From positions 1 to 42,360 of the IMG/VR virus record IMGVR_UViG_3300025789_000072: a DNA stretch of 42,360 nucleotides; one strand, written 5' to 3'. The notes beneath the pieces are model-generated. The model was given only the letters and a program-made list of their open reading frames with translations, did not search any database and was not told the origin of the DNA. Made by a program: the position numbers and the translations under genes. This document shows, one piece after another, positions 29,106 to 36,766 of this stretch (the first letter of the stretch is position 1; every line of letters starts with the position of its first letter). Origin of the DNA: a virus.

Positions 29106-29489
29106 ATGAATAAAGCAACATTTACAGGTAATCTTGGCGCAGATGCCATCATAAAAGATGCCGCAGGAAAAAAGGTTTTAGAGTTCAATATTGGTGTAGC
29201 AGTAGGTAGTAAAGACCAACCGCAAACGTTATGGGTAAAGTGTAGCCGTTGGAGTGAAAAGACAGCAATAGTAGACTATCTAAAGAAAGGTACTAAAGTG
29301 CTAGTTTACGGCGATATTGGTATGCAAACGTACGCCAACAAAGAAGGTAAAGAAGTTAGTAGCTTAGTCCTTAGAGTAGATAATATTGAACTACTTGGAA
29401 GTAAAGCAGATGCACAACAGGCATCAGCCCCTACACCACAGGCAGCGGCAGTAGTAGTAGATGATTCAAGCGGAGATTTTCCATTTTAG
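29106..29489 (+). CDS. ssb: Single-stranded DNA-binding protein
   Basis: A 127-aa protein with the OB fold of SSB (MNKATFTGNLGADAIIKDAAGKKVLEFNIGV..WVKCSRWSEKT..YLKKGTKVLVYGDIG) and the acidic tail ending DDSSGDFPF that recruits partners. It protects single-stranded DNA and works with RecT and the helicase. A short GGCT/AGCC hairpin lies just upstream. Confidence 0.92.
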   Translation: MNKATFTGNLGADAIIKDAAGKKVLEFNIGVAVGSKDQPQTLWVKCSRWSEKTAIVDYLKKGTKVLVYGDIGMQTYANKEGKEVSSLVLRVDNIELLGSKADAQQASAPTPQAAAVVVDDSSGDFPF

Positions 29490-29510
29490 AATGGTAAAAA
29501 AGTGTTAAAA

Positions 29511-29555
29511 TAATTTCCGTTTTAAGTTATTTATTTAGTATCTTAGCGGAAATTA
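29511..29555 (+). promoter_or_regulatory. Promoter-like box inside a 9-bp inverted repeat
   Basis: TAATTTCCG (29511-29519) and CGGAAATTA (29547-29555) flank TATCTTAG (29539-29546), a near-match to the -7 box. The repeat could be an operator for a dimeric repressor or a leader hairpin for the 29562 gene. Confidence 0.4.
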
Positions 29556-29561
29556 TTTAAT

Positions 29562-30080
29562 ATGAAAGTATGTTTTAAATGTGGTATTGAAAAGCAACTA
29601 ACAGAATTTTATGCACACCCTAGAATGGCTGACGGTCACGTTAACAAGTGCAAAGTTTGTAATAAAGAAGATGTTAAGGGAAACTATTTGCAAAATATTA
29701 AAGACTCTTTATATATTGAAAAAGAGCGCAAAAGGGGTAGGCAAAAATATTTTAGACTTTATGAAGGCACAAGTAAAGCAAAGCCTAATAGTAATGCAAA
29801 ATGGGCGGCTAAATTTCCCGAAAAGGTTAAAGCTACAAACTTTTCTTCTTCTTTAAAAAAGCCTTTTGAAAATGCAGAAAAGCATCACTGGAGTTACAAT
29901 GAAGAACATTATAAAGATGTAATTTGGCTAACTAAAAAACATCACTTGAAAGCACATAGGTTTATTATTTACGACCAAGAACAAATGATGTACAGGCGTT
30001 ATGATAATAATGTTCTTTTAGATACCAAAGAAGCACACGAAGCATTTATTAAGAATTGTATTGAACACGAAGAAGATTAA
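29562..30080 (+). CDS. HNH-like nuclease with N-terminal zinc finger
   Basis: A 172-aa protein. An N-terminal Cys4 finger (C4-x2-C7 ... C30-x2-C33, MKVCFKCGIEKQLTEFYAHP / HVNKCKVCN) is followed by a His-rich core, EKHHWSYNEEHYKDVIWLTKKHHLKAHR, matching HNH-type endonucleases that act on nicked or branched DNA. Likely a phage recombination or homing nuclease. Confidence 0.7.
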   Translation: MKVCFKCGIEKQLTEFYAHPRMADGHVNKCKVCNKEDVKGNYLQNIKDSLYIEKERKRGRQKYFRLYEGTSKAKPNSNAKWAAKFPEKVKATNFSSSLKKPFENAEKHHWSYNEEHYKDVIWLTKKHHLKAHRFIIYDQEQMMYRRYDNNVLLDTKEAHEAFIKNCIEHEED

Positions 30081-30087
30081 TCTCACA

Positions 30088-30114
30088 GGCTGCAAGCCTA
30101 ACACGTTTGCAGCC
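30088..30114 (+). other. Intergenic CTAAYAM-loop hairpin, copy 3
   Basis: GGCTGCAAGC pairs with GTTTGCAGCC (30105-30114) across loop CTAACAC; ten pairs with one G-U. Preceded by ACA and 9 nt before the ATG at 30124. Confidence 0.6.
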
Positions 30115-30123
30115 ATTAATTAA

Positions 30124-30396
30124 ATGAAAATGAGAGGTTCAATAGAAGTCTATTTCGATGGTGAGTTTAAGGGTAGCAGATACTATACAATGCGAAAAGA
30201 ACGTAATGAATGGATGGCGCAGCAACTTAAATTATACCCACAGCACAAGCATCATAAAATTTATTTCATAAACAAACCAACAGAATACAATGAGAAGCAA
30301 CATTGTCAGCGCAATACATCATCTCCGATTAGCGAAAGAACACTACCAAGACCTTCAACGGGAAATGCCCAACTCTCTTGGAGAAAAATTGGGTAA
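30124..30396 (+). CDS. Small hypothetical protein with long C-terminal overlap
   Basis: A 90-aa protein beginning MKMRGSIEVYFDGEFKGSRY. The N-terminal 57 residues look like a compact domain known from Bacteroidota phages; the last 35 residues lie within the next gene in another frame and look disordered, as if an original stop near 30290 was lost. Confidence 0.6.
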   Translation: MKMRGSIEVYFDGEFKGSRYYTMRKERNEWMAQQLKLYPQHKHHKIYFINKPTEYNEKQHCQRNTSSPISERTLPRPSTGNAQLSWRKIG

Positions 30397-30625
30397 ACGT
30401 TATGAGGCTAAAATAGATTGGATTTATACAGACTTCATAACTAACCCGAATTTCCCTAAAGAAGTGCGTGAAGGCTGCCGTAAAGAATGGAACTCCGATG
30501 TTTTCGCCGTTCCTGCCATTGCTGAAAAGATAGCACTACTACAACCAGAATTTAGGGAACTGTTAGAAAGTGTTATTGATGCAAAATTAAATGGTGAAGA
30601 AATTTTAATACAAGATATAAAATAA
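30290..30625 (+). CDS. Conserved Bacteroidota phage hypothetical protein
   Basis: A 111-aa helical protein (MRSNIVSAIHHLRLAKEHYQ, then KIDWIYTDFITNPNFPKEVREGCRKEWNSDVFAVPAIAEKIALLQPE). This pattern is widely conserved in Bacteroidota phages (from memory), usually near replication genes. It overlaps the preceding gene by 107 nt. Function unknown. Confidence 0.7.
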   Translation: MRSNIVSAIHHLRLAKEHYQDLQREMPNSLGEKLGKRYEAKIDWIYTDFITNPNFPKEVREGCRKEWNSDVFAVPAIAEKIALLQPEFRELLESVIDAKLNGEEILIQDIK

Positions 30626-30630
30626 AAAAA

Positions 30631-32019
30631 ATGTTTGACAAAGAATTTTACCCGACCCCTGATAATGTGATAGACCGTATGATTAACGGTTATGATTTTA
30701 CAAATAAGATTATACTAGAACCATCCGCAGGAAGTGGTAACATTGTTAGCTATCTTTTACAGAATGGCGCAAAAGAAGTAATTGCGGCAGAAAAAAACGA
30801 CAGCCTCAGAAAAATATTAAAGACTAAATGTAAAGTAATTTCGGATGATTTTATGACAACCACTAGCGATATGATTAGCCATATTGATATGATAGTAATG
30901 AATCCCCCTTTCTCAAACGCTGATACTCATATCCTACACGCCTACAATATCGCTCCCGGTTGTTGTGATATTATTGCGATATGTAATCAAGAAACTGTTA
31001 AAAATAGATATTCAAATAAACGTGGTGAATTGTTTTCTATTATTGAAAATTATGGCAGCTTTGAATATTTAGGCAATGTTTTTAGTGAGGCAGAACGCAC
31101 AACAGATACGGGGATTGTATTAGTAAGAATAAAGAAAGCAGGAGAAAGTAATAAAGGCGAATTTGATGGATTTTTTTTAGATGAAGAAATTGAACAACAA
31201 GTAAACGGTATTATGTCTTATAACGTTGTTCGTGATTTGGTTAATCGTTATACGGGTGCAATAAAGATATTTGATGAGCAATTGCAAGCAGCCGTTAAAA
31301 TGAATAATCTTACAAACGGTTTTTATTCCGCAAAATTAGGAATGTCTATAACTGAAAAAGATGCACCTAAAAATAGAAATGAATTTAAAAAAGACTTACA
31401 AAAAGCAGGTTGGAAGTTTATATTTAGTAAAATGAATATGAATAAATATGCCACCAAAGGGTTAAAGGAAGATATTAATAAGTTCGTAGAGCAGCAAACT
31501 GAAATACCCTTTACAATGCGTAATATTTACAGAATGCTTGATATAGTTATCGGTACTAACTCTCAGCGTATGGATAAAGCTTTAATTGAAGTATTTGATA
31601 AGTTGACAGAACACCACCACGATAATAGATATAGCGTTGAGGGATGGAAAACTAATAGCCATTATTTAGTTAATCGTAAATTTATTATGCCTTATTTGTT
31701 CAATGTTGGATACGGCGGTGAGGTTACAGTCAATTTGTACCATAATAGAAATAATGATATTTTAGACGATTTTATTAAAGCATTATGTTATCTCAATGGT
31801 GATAATTATGATAGCTTAAAAAGTCTTTATAAAACTTGTAATCGTGAAGCAAATTTAGAGTTTGGAAAGTGGCACGAATTTGCATATTTTAAATTTAAAG
31901 CATTTAAAAAAGGTACAGGGCATTTTGAGTTCTTAAACGAAAATATTTGGCATAAGTTTAATCAAAATATTGCAAGAATTAAAGGATATGCACTTTATGA
32001 GCCTAAGTATAAAAAATAA
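30631..32019 (+). CDS. N6-adenine DNA methyltransferase with DUF4942 C terminus
   Basis: A 462-aa protein. Residues 1-170 form a class I methyltransferase: FYPTP at the start, motif I EPSAGSGN (30-37, S-adenosylmethionine binding) and catalytic NPPF (91-94), the N6-adenine type. The C-terminal 280 residues match DUF4942. It would methylate adenine in phage DNA, protecting it from restriction or marking it. No partner endonuclease is adjacent, so it is an orphan methylase. Confidence 0.85.
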   Translation: MFDKEFYPTPDNVIDRMINGYDFTNKIILEPSAGSGNIVSYLLQNGAKEVIAAEKNDSLRKILKTKCKVISDDFMTTTSDMISHIDMIVMNPPFSNADTHILHAYNIAPGCCDIIAICNQETVKNRYSNKRGELFSIIENYGSFEYLGNVFSEAERTTDTGIVLVRIKKAGESNKGEFDGFFLDEEIEQQVNGIMSYNVVRDLVNRYTGAIKIFDEQLQAAVKMNNLTNGFYSAKLGMSITEKDAPKNRNEFKKDLQKAGWKFIFSKMNMNKYATKGLKEDINKFVEQQTEIPFTMRNIYRMLDIVIGTNSQRMDKALIEVFDKLTEHHHDNRYSVEGWKTNSHYLVNRKFIMPYLFNVGYGGEVTVNLYHNRNNDILDDFIKALCYLNGDNYDSLKSLYKTCNREANLEFGKWHEFAYFKFKAFKKGTGHFEFLNENIWHKFNQNIARIKGYALYEPKYKK

Positions 32020-32038
32020 CAACAATCCCTCTTCTAAC

Positions 32039-32506
32039 ATGACAGCAAAAGAAAGGTATAATGAGGTACATAGGAAGTACATGGAAGTGAAGTGTCCTAC
32101 TGTTGTAGCTGATGGACATTACTCACAACCTAAGTATCCTGATATAAGAAAAAGTAACGGACTTACTAACTACATAGTAAACGCTATTAATTGGCAAGGG
32201 GGTAACGCCACAAGGGTAAGTAGTGCAGGAAGATTAGTAGATGCAACCGAAAAGCAACAAAGCGGTACAATACTAACAGTAAAAAAATATATCCCGTCTA
32301 CAACCCGAAAAGGCACGGCGGATGTTACCGCTACCATTCAAGGACGTTCTGTAAAGTTTGAAATTAAGATAGGCGCAGACAAAGCATCAGCAGACCAATT
32401 AAAAGAACAAGCAAGGGAAATAGCGGCAGGAGGTTACTATTTTTTTGTTAAAACGCCAGAGGATTTTTGGTTATGCTATGAAAAAGTATTACAGGATATT
32501 CGATAG
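32039..32506 (+). CDS. VRR-NUC / PD-(D/E)XK nuclease
   Basis: A 155-aa protein; start ATG at 32039 is chosen because an upstream in-frame start would overlap the methylase gene by 50 nt. The nuclease core is GTADVTA (Asp95), FEIK (Glu108, Lys110) and QLKEQAR (Gln120), the VRR-NUC pattern, with helix-strand order typical of Holliday-junction-type or structure-specific nucleases. It probably processes recombination or replication intermediates. Confidence 0.8.
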   Translation: MTAKERYNEVHRKYMEVKCPTVVADGHYSQPKYPDIRKSNGLTNYIVNAINWQGGNATRVSSAGRLVDATEKQQSGTILTVKKYIPSTTRKGTADVTATIQGRSVKFEIKIGADKASADQLKEQAREIAAGGYYFFVKTPEDFWLCYEKVLQDIR

Positions 32507-32513
32507 TTTTTAG

Positions 32514-32521
32514 TATATTTG
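32514..32521 (+). promoter_or_regulatory. Putative promoter for the kissing-loop RNA
   Basis: TATATTTG exactly matches the -7 consensus, 8 nt after the VRR-NUC stop. No TTTG lies at the usual distance upstream, so strength is uncertain. Transcription would start near 32527. Confidence 0.45.
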
Positions 32522-32526
32522 CGGTA

Positions 32527-32629
32527 GTTCTTATATCACAAATACAGACATCTGCCAATGTCTTATTGATTAAATATTTTTCAGCCCTTAACGGGGAGAG
32601 TGGCAGCTCGAACCGTTAAGGGCTTTTTT
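32527..32629 (+). ncRNA. Candidate small RNA or attenuator with complementary hairpin loops
   Basis: Between the VRR-NUC stop and the ATG at 32637. Hairpin 1: AGACA (32546-32550), loop TCTGCCAA, TGTCT (32559-32563). Hairpin 2: AGCCCTTAACGG (32583-32594) with CCGTTAAGGGCT (32613-32624), an inner GAG/CTC (32598-32600, 32607-32609) and loop TGGCAG (32601-32606). Loop 1 CTGCCA (32552-32557) is the perfect complement of loop 2 TGGCAG. With the TATATTTG box upstream and the T-run it makes a self-contained unit; the nearby start codon also allows an attenuator. Confidence 0.55.
32583..32629 (+). terminator. Strong Rho-independent terminator or attenuator
   Basis: A 12-bp perfect stem (32583-32594 with 32613-32624) followed by six T (32624-32629), only 7 nt before the ATG at 32637. 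Formed by hairpin 2 of the RNA element. Confidence 0.75.
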
Positions 32630-32636
32630 ATTTGCT

Positions 32637-32915
32637 ATGAGTTTTAATAAAGAGTTATTAAATTGTCTTAAATCAGTAGTGTTGAAAGACTTTGAAAAAC
32701 GTACGGAAGATTTTCCAAGTGCTTGTATTATTGGTGCGTGTGTAGGGGTTTATCACCCTAAAAAAGATAAGTATATTGACTTCATACATCAATTTGAAGT
32801 AACAACGGCGCAAGGTGAGATATCCATTATTGCAGCATTAAAAGAAGCCGAAGCTATCACAAACAAATTATTCCCCACCCTTACAACCGCTATTAATCAT
32901 GGAATCATTGACTAA
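32637..32915 (+). CDS. Hypothetical protein after the terminator
   Basis: A 92-aa protein beginning MSFNKELLNCLKSVVLKDFE, mixed alpha/beta, with GACVGVYHPKKDKYIDF. Its ATG lies 7 nt after the T-run, so its expression needs read-through of the terminator or a start within it. It overlaps the HNH gene by 17 nt. Function unknown. Confidence 0.6.
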   Translation: MSFNKELLNCLKSVVLKDFEKRTEDFPSACIIGACVGVYHPKKDKYIDFIHQFEVTTAQGEISIIAALKEAEAITNKLFPTLTTAINHGIID

Positions 32916-33561
32916 AGAATGTGCAATTTGCGGCAGCGAAAACATTCAGTACAAAGAAACTGAAACACAATACGGCTATTATTGTAACGATTGCTATAAC
33001 TTTGGCGTTTACACCTTCAAAGAAAATTTAGGTATATGCTGCAAAAAACCTAAAACAGTAATTTACGAATTAACACAATCCAACGGCGTTTCTATTTATA
33101 GAAATGTTTGTCTTAATTGTTGGGATAATTCAAAAAATATTAAAAAAGATGAAGCCTTAAAAATAGGCATCTACGATAAAGCGGAACTTTCTTCAATTAA
33201 TCAGCTAAAAGATGAAAAACACTCTGGAAGTCTTTGGAGTTACTTTTCTAAGTTAAAGCAAGACGAATATATTAAAAGAAAAGAAGCGGAAGCAGAAAAG
33301 TTTCGTAAAGAACAGCAAGATAAATCTAGCGAATGGTGGCAACGTTATAAAGAATATTTAAAGACGGAAAAATGGCAAAAAAAAAGATTGAAAGTGTTGG
33401 AACGTGATAAAAATCTTTGCCAAGCGTGTTTGGTAAACACCGCAACACAAGTACATCATTTGACATACCAGCGTGTTACCGATGAGCCTATGTTTGATTT
33501 AATTTCTATTTGTTCACCTTGCCACGAAAAGCTACATAAAAAAGAAGACGATGGATATTAG
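32899..33561 (+). CDS. HNH endonuclease with N-terminal zinc-binding region
   Basis: A 220-aa protein. N-terminal zinc-ribbon-like region: C8-x2-C11, C29-x2-C32, C71-x2-C74. A charged helix (120-160) leads to the HNH domain: C174-x2-C177, HH186-187, then a CxxCHEKLH (C205-H209), the GHH-type active site. It cuts DNA, possibly as a packaging or homing nuclease; packaging HNH proteins usually sit beside terminase, which this does not. It overlaps the primase gene by 11 nt. Confidence 0.85.
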   Translation: MESLTKECAICGSENIQYKETETQYGYYCNDCYNFGVYTFKENLGICCKKPKTVIYELTQSNGVSIYRNVCLNCWDNSKNIKKDEALKIGIYDKAELSSINQLKDEKHSGSLWSYFSKLKQDEYIKRKEAEAEKFRKEQQDKSSEWWQRYKEYLKTEKWQKKRLKVLERDKNLCQACLVNTATQVHHLTYQRVTDEPMFDLISICSPCHEKLHKKEDDGY

Positions 33562-35830
33562 TATTTTTAGAGAATTAATTGCAATCGGTTTAAAACCTAT
33601 TCCTATTTATTGGAACGCTGAAACAAAGACCGCAGATAGTCACGTTGTTAAACATAGTGAAATTACAGACGATAATTACAACAATACTACTATTGATAAA
33701 TGGCTAAAAGAGATTGAGCAAGCCAATGGGATAGCTTTAAAGTTATTTCCGCCATTTGCGGCGTTTGATTTTGATTTGAAGAATACCGACAATAAAGTAG
33801 TTTTTACTGATTGGATGCAAATAGTTAAAGCTACTAATGAAGATGTTTTAAGGAAAGTTTGTATTGAGGAAACTAGAAACAAGGGATATCACATTTATTT
33901 TAAATACCCGCAGCTCAGTCACAAGATAGGTATTGCAGCCAATGATAAAGGCAATGAAATAATAAGCGTTTATACAGGTGGGTTACTAGCTTATTGCGCT
34001 CCTACACCCGGATATACTATGTTTCATAATTCATGGGAAGATTTAGAAGAACTTACCCAAGAAGAATACGATTTACTTGTATCTGTTTCTGCTACATTCA
34101 ACGAGTACAAAGACAACTTAGAACACAAAGAAACTTCATTTAACCCCGTTGAGTACCCTTTAGATTATGAAAGTACTTGTTTATCATTTGACTACAATAT
34201 AACGGATGAAGCCTTTGAAACGATGTTAAATGAAATGTCTTTATTTAGAAACTTATCCTATAAATATAGTAAGAATGATAAGCACATAGCATATTTACGA
34301 AAAGATAGTACAGCTACTTATTCAGCTAAAGTTTATTGGAAATCACGCAAGGTTATTCTATTTACAACATCATTACCCGACTATCCTAATTGGCAGGATA
34401 GGAAAGGGGCAAGCGATAAAAGTTGGGTACTTACTCCCTCAAGGATTATTTACTACCGAAATAAAAGAGATTGGATTAAGACTATTGAAGAAATACAAAT
34501 AATTTGCGATAGTATAGGCATTGAAATAAAACAAAAGCCTATCGAACTACAACCACTTCGCCAGGATAGGATGCAGTTTCCTTATGATATATTCCCCGAC
34601 TATTTACAGGAATATATTAAATGCCATAACATTCAACATGAGTACATTGCATCGTTTATGTTTTCGGCACTTAGTACGGCAATAGGTAATACTTGCTATT
34701 TAGAAGCGTTGGACGGGTATTTCGTTAAGCCTATTATCTATCTTGCAGTTGTGGCTAATGCAGGTAGCGCAAAGTCGCCTAGTATGAAGATAGCTTTTGA
34801 TTTTCTTACTAAACAGGATAACGAACGCTTTAAAGAATACAAGACTAAGAAGGCTGCCTATATTGAAGAAAAAGCAATCTTTGATAAAGATAAGAAGTCA
34901 AACACGCCGCCGACATTGCCAATACTATCACAAAACATTATACAGGATGCCACAATTGAAACGGTTATAAACGTGCTACAATACAATAATAAAGGGTGTG
35001 TATTGCTTGCAGATGAGTTGATAGGTTTTATTAAAAGAATGAACGCATATAAACAGGGGGATGATTTACAAAAGTGGCTAGAAATGTGGGACGGTAGTAG
35101 CATTATGTTGCAACGTATAACCCGTGAGGAAACTAAGATAATAGACTATACTTGTAATGTTGTTGGTGGTATTCAGCCCGGTGTGTTAGACCAACTATCA
35201 AATGGGGAAAACGCCTATAATGGTTTTTACCATCGTTTTTTATTCAGCTATCCTAACCCACAAGATAAAGCATCATTTGAGCAGATATATAAGCCGACAC
35301 ACTTAAAAGAGCGTGTTACGACGTTATTCAGCGATTTATATGCACATCGTGACAATGAAGTAAAGACACATTATACAATGTCACCCGAAGCAATGCAACT
35401 TTATAAACGGTGGCACGACCATAAGAACACCTATTACAACAAAGCCAATAATGATAACGTTAAGGGTATCATCGCAAAATATCAAGGTTACTGCCTACGT
35501 TTTGCTCTTATTATTCAAGCCATAAGTGATGGTAGTTACCGAGTAGGTTATATAATGCAGGATAGTATGGAACGTGCTATTCGTTTAACGGAGTATTTCT
35601 TTGCCAATATGAATAAGGCTTTAAAGTTGCTTGACCCAGAAACGCCTATTGATAATCTTAGAAGCCCTTATGATAAAATATACCCAGATTTACCTGCACA
35701 GTTTACAACTAGAACAGGTATAGAAATAGCGGCACGTTACAAGGTGAAAGAGGCTACATTTAAAGTATGGTTATCTAGCAATAGAAAGTTATTTACACAG
35801 TTAGAAAGGGGCGTTTACGAGAAGTTGTAA
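33551..35830 (+). CDS. Primase-polymerase/DUF3987 helicase
   Basis: A 759-aa replication protein. The N-terminal 250 residues resemble prim-pol domains: FDFDLK near 73-78 (metal-binding D-x-D), then TRNKGYHIYFKYP with a His. The C-terminal half is a DUF3987-type ATPase: Walker A VANAGSAKSPSM near 400-412 and Walker B CVLLADE near 482-488. It would prime and unwind at the origin just downstream. No DNA polymerase gene is in the window, so the host polymerase is probably used. Confidence 0.85.
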   Translation: MDISIFRELIAIGLKPIPIYWNAETKTADSHVVKHSEITDDNYNNTTIDKWLKEIEQANGIALKLFPPFAAFDFDLKNTDNKVVFTDWMQIVKATNEDVLRKVCIEETRNKGYHIYFKYPQLSHKIGIAANDKGNEIISVYTGGLLAYCAPTPGYTMFHNSWEDLEELTQEEYDLLVSVSATFNEYKDNLEHKETSFNPVEYPLDYESTCLSFDYNITDEAFETMLNEMSLFRNLSYKYSKNDKHIAYLRKDSTATYSAKVYWKSRKVILFTTSLPDYPNWQDRKGASDKSWVLTPSRIIYYRNKRDWIKTIEEIQIICDSIGIEIKQKPIELQPLRQDRMQFPYDIFPDYLQEYIKCHNIQHEYIASFMFSALSTAIGNTCYLEALDGYFVKPIIYLAVVANAGSAKSPSMKIAFDFLTKQDNERFKEYKTKKAAYIEEKAIFDKDKKSNTPPTLPILSQNIIQDATIETVINVLQYNNKGCVLLADELIGFIKRMNAYKQGDDLQKWLEMWDGSSIMLQRITREETKIIDYTCNVVGGIQPGVLDQLSNGENAYNGFYHRFLFSYPNPQDKASFEQIYKPTHLKERVTTLFSDLYAHRDNEVKTHYTMSPEAMQLYKRWHDHKNTYYNKANNDNVKGIIAKYQGYCLRFALIIQAISDGSYRVGYIMQDSMERAIRLTEYFFANMNKALKLLDPETPIDNLRSPYDKIYPDLPAQFTTRTGIEIAARYKVKEATFKVWLSSNRKLFTQLERGVYEKL

Positions 35831-36106
35831 AAGGTAAGGTAAAGGTAAGGTTAGCTATTTTTTTGCCTTACCTACCTTACTTTGAAAACATATCTCTTTA
35901 AAAAGTTAGTAAGGTAGTAAGGTTTTAGTAAGGTTTAAAAAAGTGGCTCAAACTCAATACAGTATTGAATAGTAAGGAAGTAAGGCTTACTATATAAGAT
36001 ATAAAAATTATATTATTATTATTATATAATATATAAGTACTTATAATTACCTATTTTACTAGATTTTTACACTTACTTATAAAACTGCCTTACCTACCTT
36101 ACTTTG
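35831..36106. other. Candidate replication origin: iterons and AT-rich block
   Basis: Gene-free stretch after the helicase gene (35831-36221). GTAAGG occurs 7 times (starting 35834, 35845, 35909, 35917, 35928, 35972, 35980) and its complement CCTTAC 4 times (35866, 35875, 36088, 36097). A 21-bp unit is repeated exactly at 35864-35884 and 36086-36106. A perfect inverted repeat TCAATAC-A-GTATTGA (35954-35968) and an AT-rich block (about 35991-36060) lie between. This is the look of a replication origin with initiator sites and an unwinding element; not proven. Confidence 0.6.
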
Positions 36107-36147
36107 GTTAATTTTATCTTTTTAATCCCTTTAACAAAACTTTAACA

Positions 36148-36187
36148 TTTGATATTGATATTTATATCAATTATAACCTTATCTTTG
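36148..36187 (+). promoter_or_regulatory. Promoter with overlapping operator
   Basis: TATCTTTG (36180-36187) is an exact -7 box before the gene at 36222. Upstream, ATTGATAT-TT-ATATCAAT (36154-36171) is an 8-bp inverted repeat in the -33 region, where a repressor would block it. TTGATA/TATCAA half-sites recall those near 17626-17677. Confidence 0.55.
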
Positions 36188-36221
36188 TGTAACAAAAGAA
36201 AAAAATATAAATACAAGTACA

Positions 36222-36440
36222 ATGAAAAGTGAATCATTTTTAATACCAACAGAAATGTATTACAAAGCCGATGTAATTATATCTGATTCTGAAAAAAGAG
36301 TTTCAGCAGCTTTCAAAATAATATTTGAAATGAAAGGAACTACTAAACCACAAAAAGTAAGAGCTATTAATAAAGCTGGTATTGAATTAACTTTTGAAGA
36401 TTGGAATACTATTTTTTCTATGTTCGGAGATTATCTATAA
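36222..36440 (+). CDS. Small hypothetical protein
   Basis: A 72-aa protein (MKSESFLIPTEMYYKADVII) with helical middle and ELTFEDWNTIFSMFGDYL at the end. First gene after the candidate origin with its own promoter/operator, so it could be a regulator of the following genes; no motif shows this. Confidence 0.65.
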   Translation: MKSESFLIPTEMYYKADVIISDSEKRVSAAFKIIFEMKGTTKPQKVRAINKAGIELTFEDWNTIFSMFGDYL

Positions 36441-36465
36441 TTTTTTAACTTTTAATTTTACAACT

Positions 36466-36621
36466 ATGTTTTCAATTTACATTAACAACAATCCCTTAAA
36501 ATGTACAGACGGTACAGTTTATACTTATGCAACGGTTAAAGAAGCCGTTTAAATGGTTAATATTTGCTATGGGTTAGCATCTTTTAAAACGTTTTGTAAA
36601 ATTAAAAGAAATTGCAGCTGA
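36466..36621 (+). pseudogene. Small gene interrupted by a stop codon
   Basis: ATG at 36466 gives 28 residues (MFSIYINNNPLKCTDGTVYT YATVKEAV), then TAA at 36550-36552; the same frame continues at once as MVNICYGLASFKTFCKIKRN. The pattern ..YATVKEAVxMVNICYG resembles an intact family in Bacteroidota phages (from memory), so the TAA looks like a nonsense mutation. It could also be two very short genes. Confidence 0.4.
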
Positions 36622-36625
36622 TGAC

Positions 36626-36766
36626 ATGATTAAAGAAATTATCTTGCAAACAGAAGCTAAAATTACAGCCGAAACAAAGGTTAAAAATAAAATATATAAC
36701 GCAAAATTGATGGCATTCAATATGGATATTTTTGGGAGCGAAGTTTTGCAAATACTTAGTAAATAA
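36626..36766 (+). CDS. 46-residue protein, start uncertain
   Basis: The frame reads KRFVKLKEIAADDMIKEIIL, then QTEAKITAETKVKNKIYNAK, and ends QILSK. It is open from 36578 but has no ATG until 36626, so the N terminus may be lost or use a non-ATG start. Charged helical protein of unknown function. Confidence 0.4.
   Translation: MIKEIILQTEAKITAETKVKNKIYNAKLMAFNMDIFGSEVLQILSK

Noticed and set aside
33676-33882. Minus-strand frame inside the primase gene
   Set aside because: Fully inside the prim-pol domain, no start context, no neighbours on that strand.
36618-36637. CTGATGA followed by GAAA, as in a hammerhead ribozyme core
   Set aside because: No stem II can form between the two elements and no flanking stems I or III are visible; the bases are part of an open frame.
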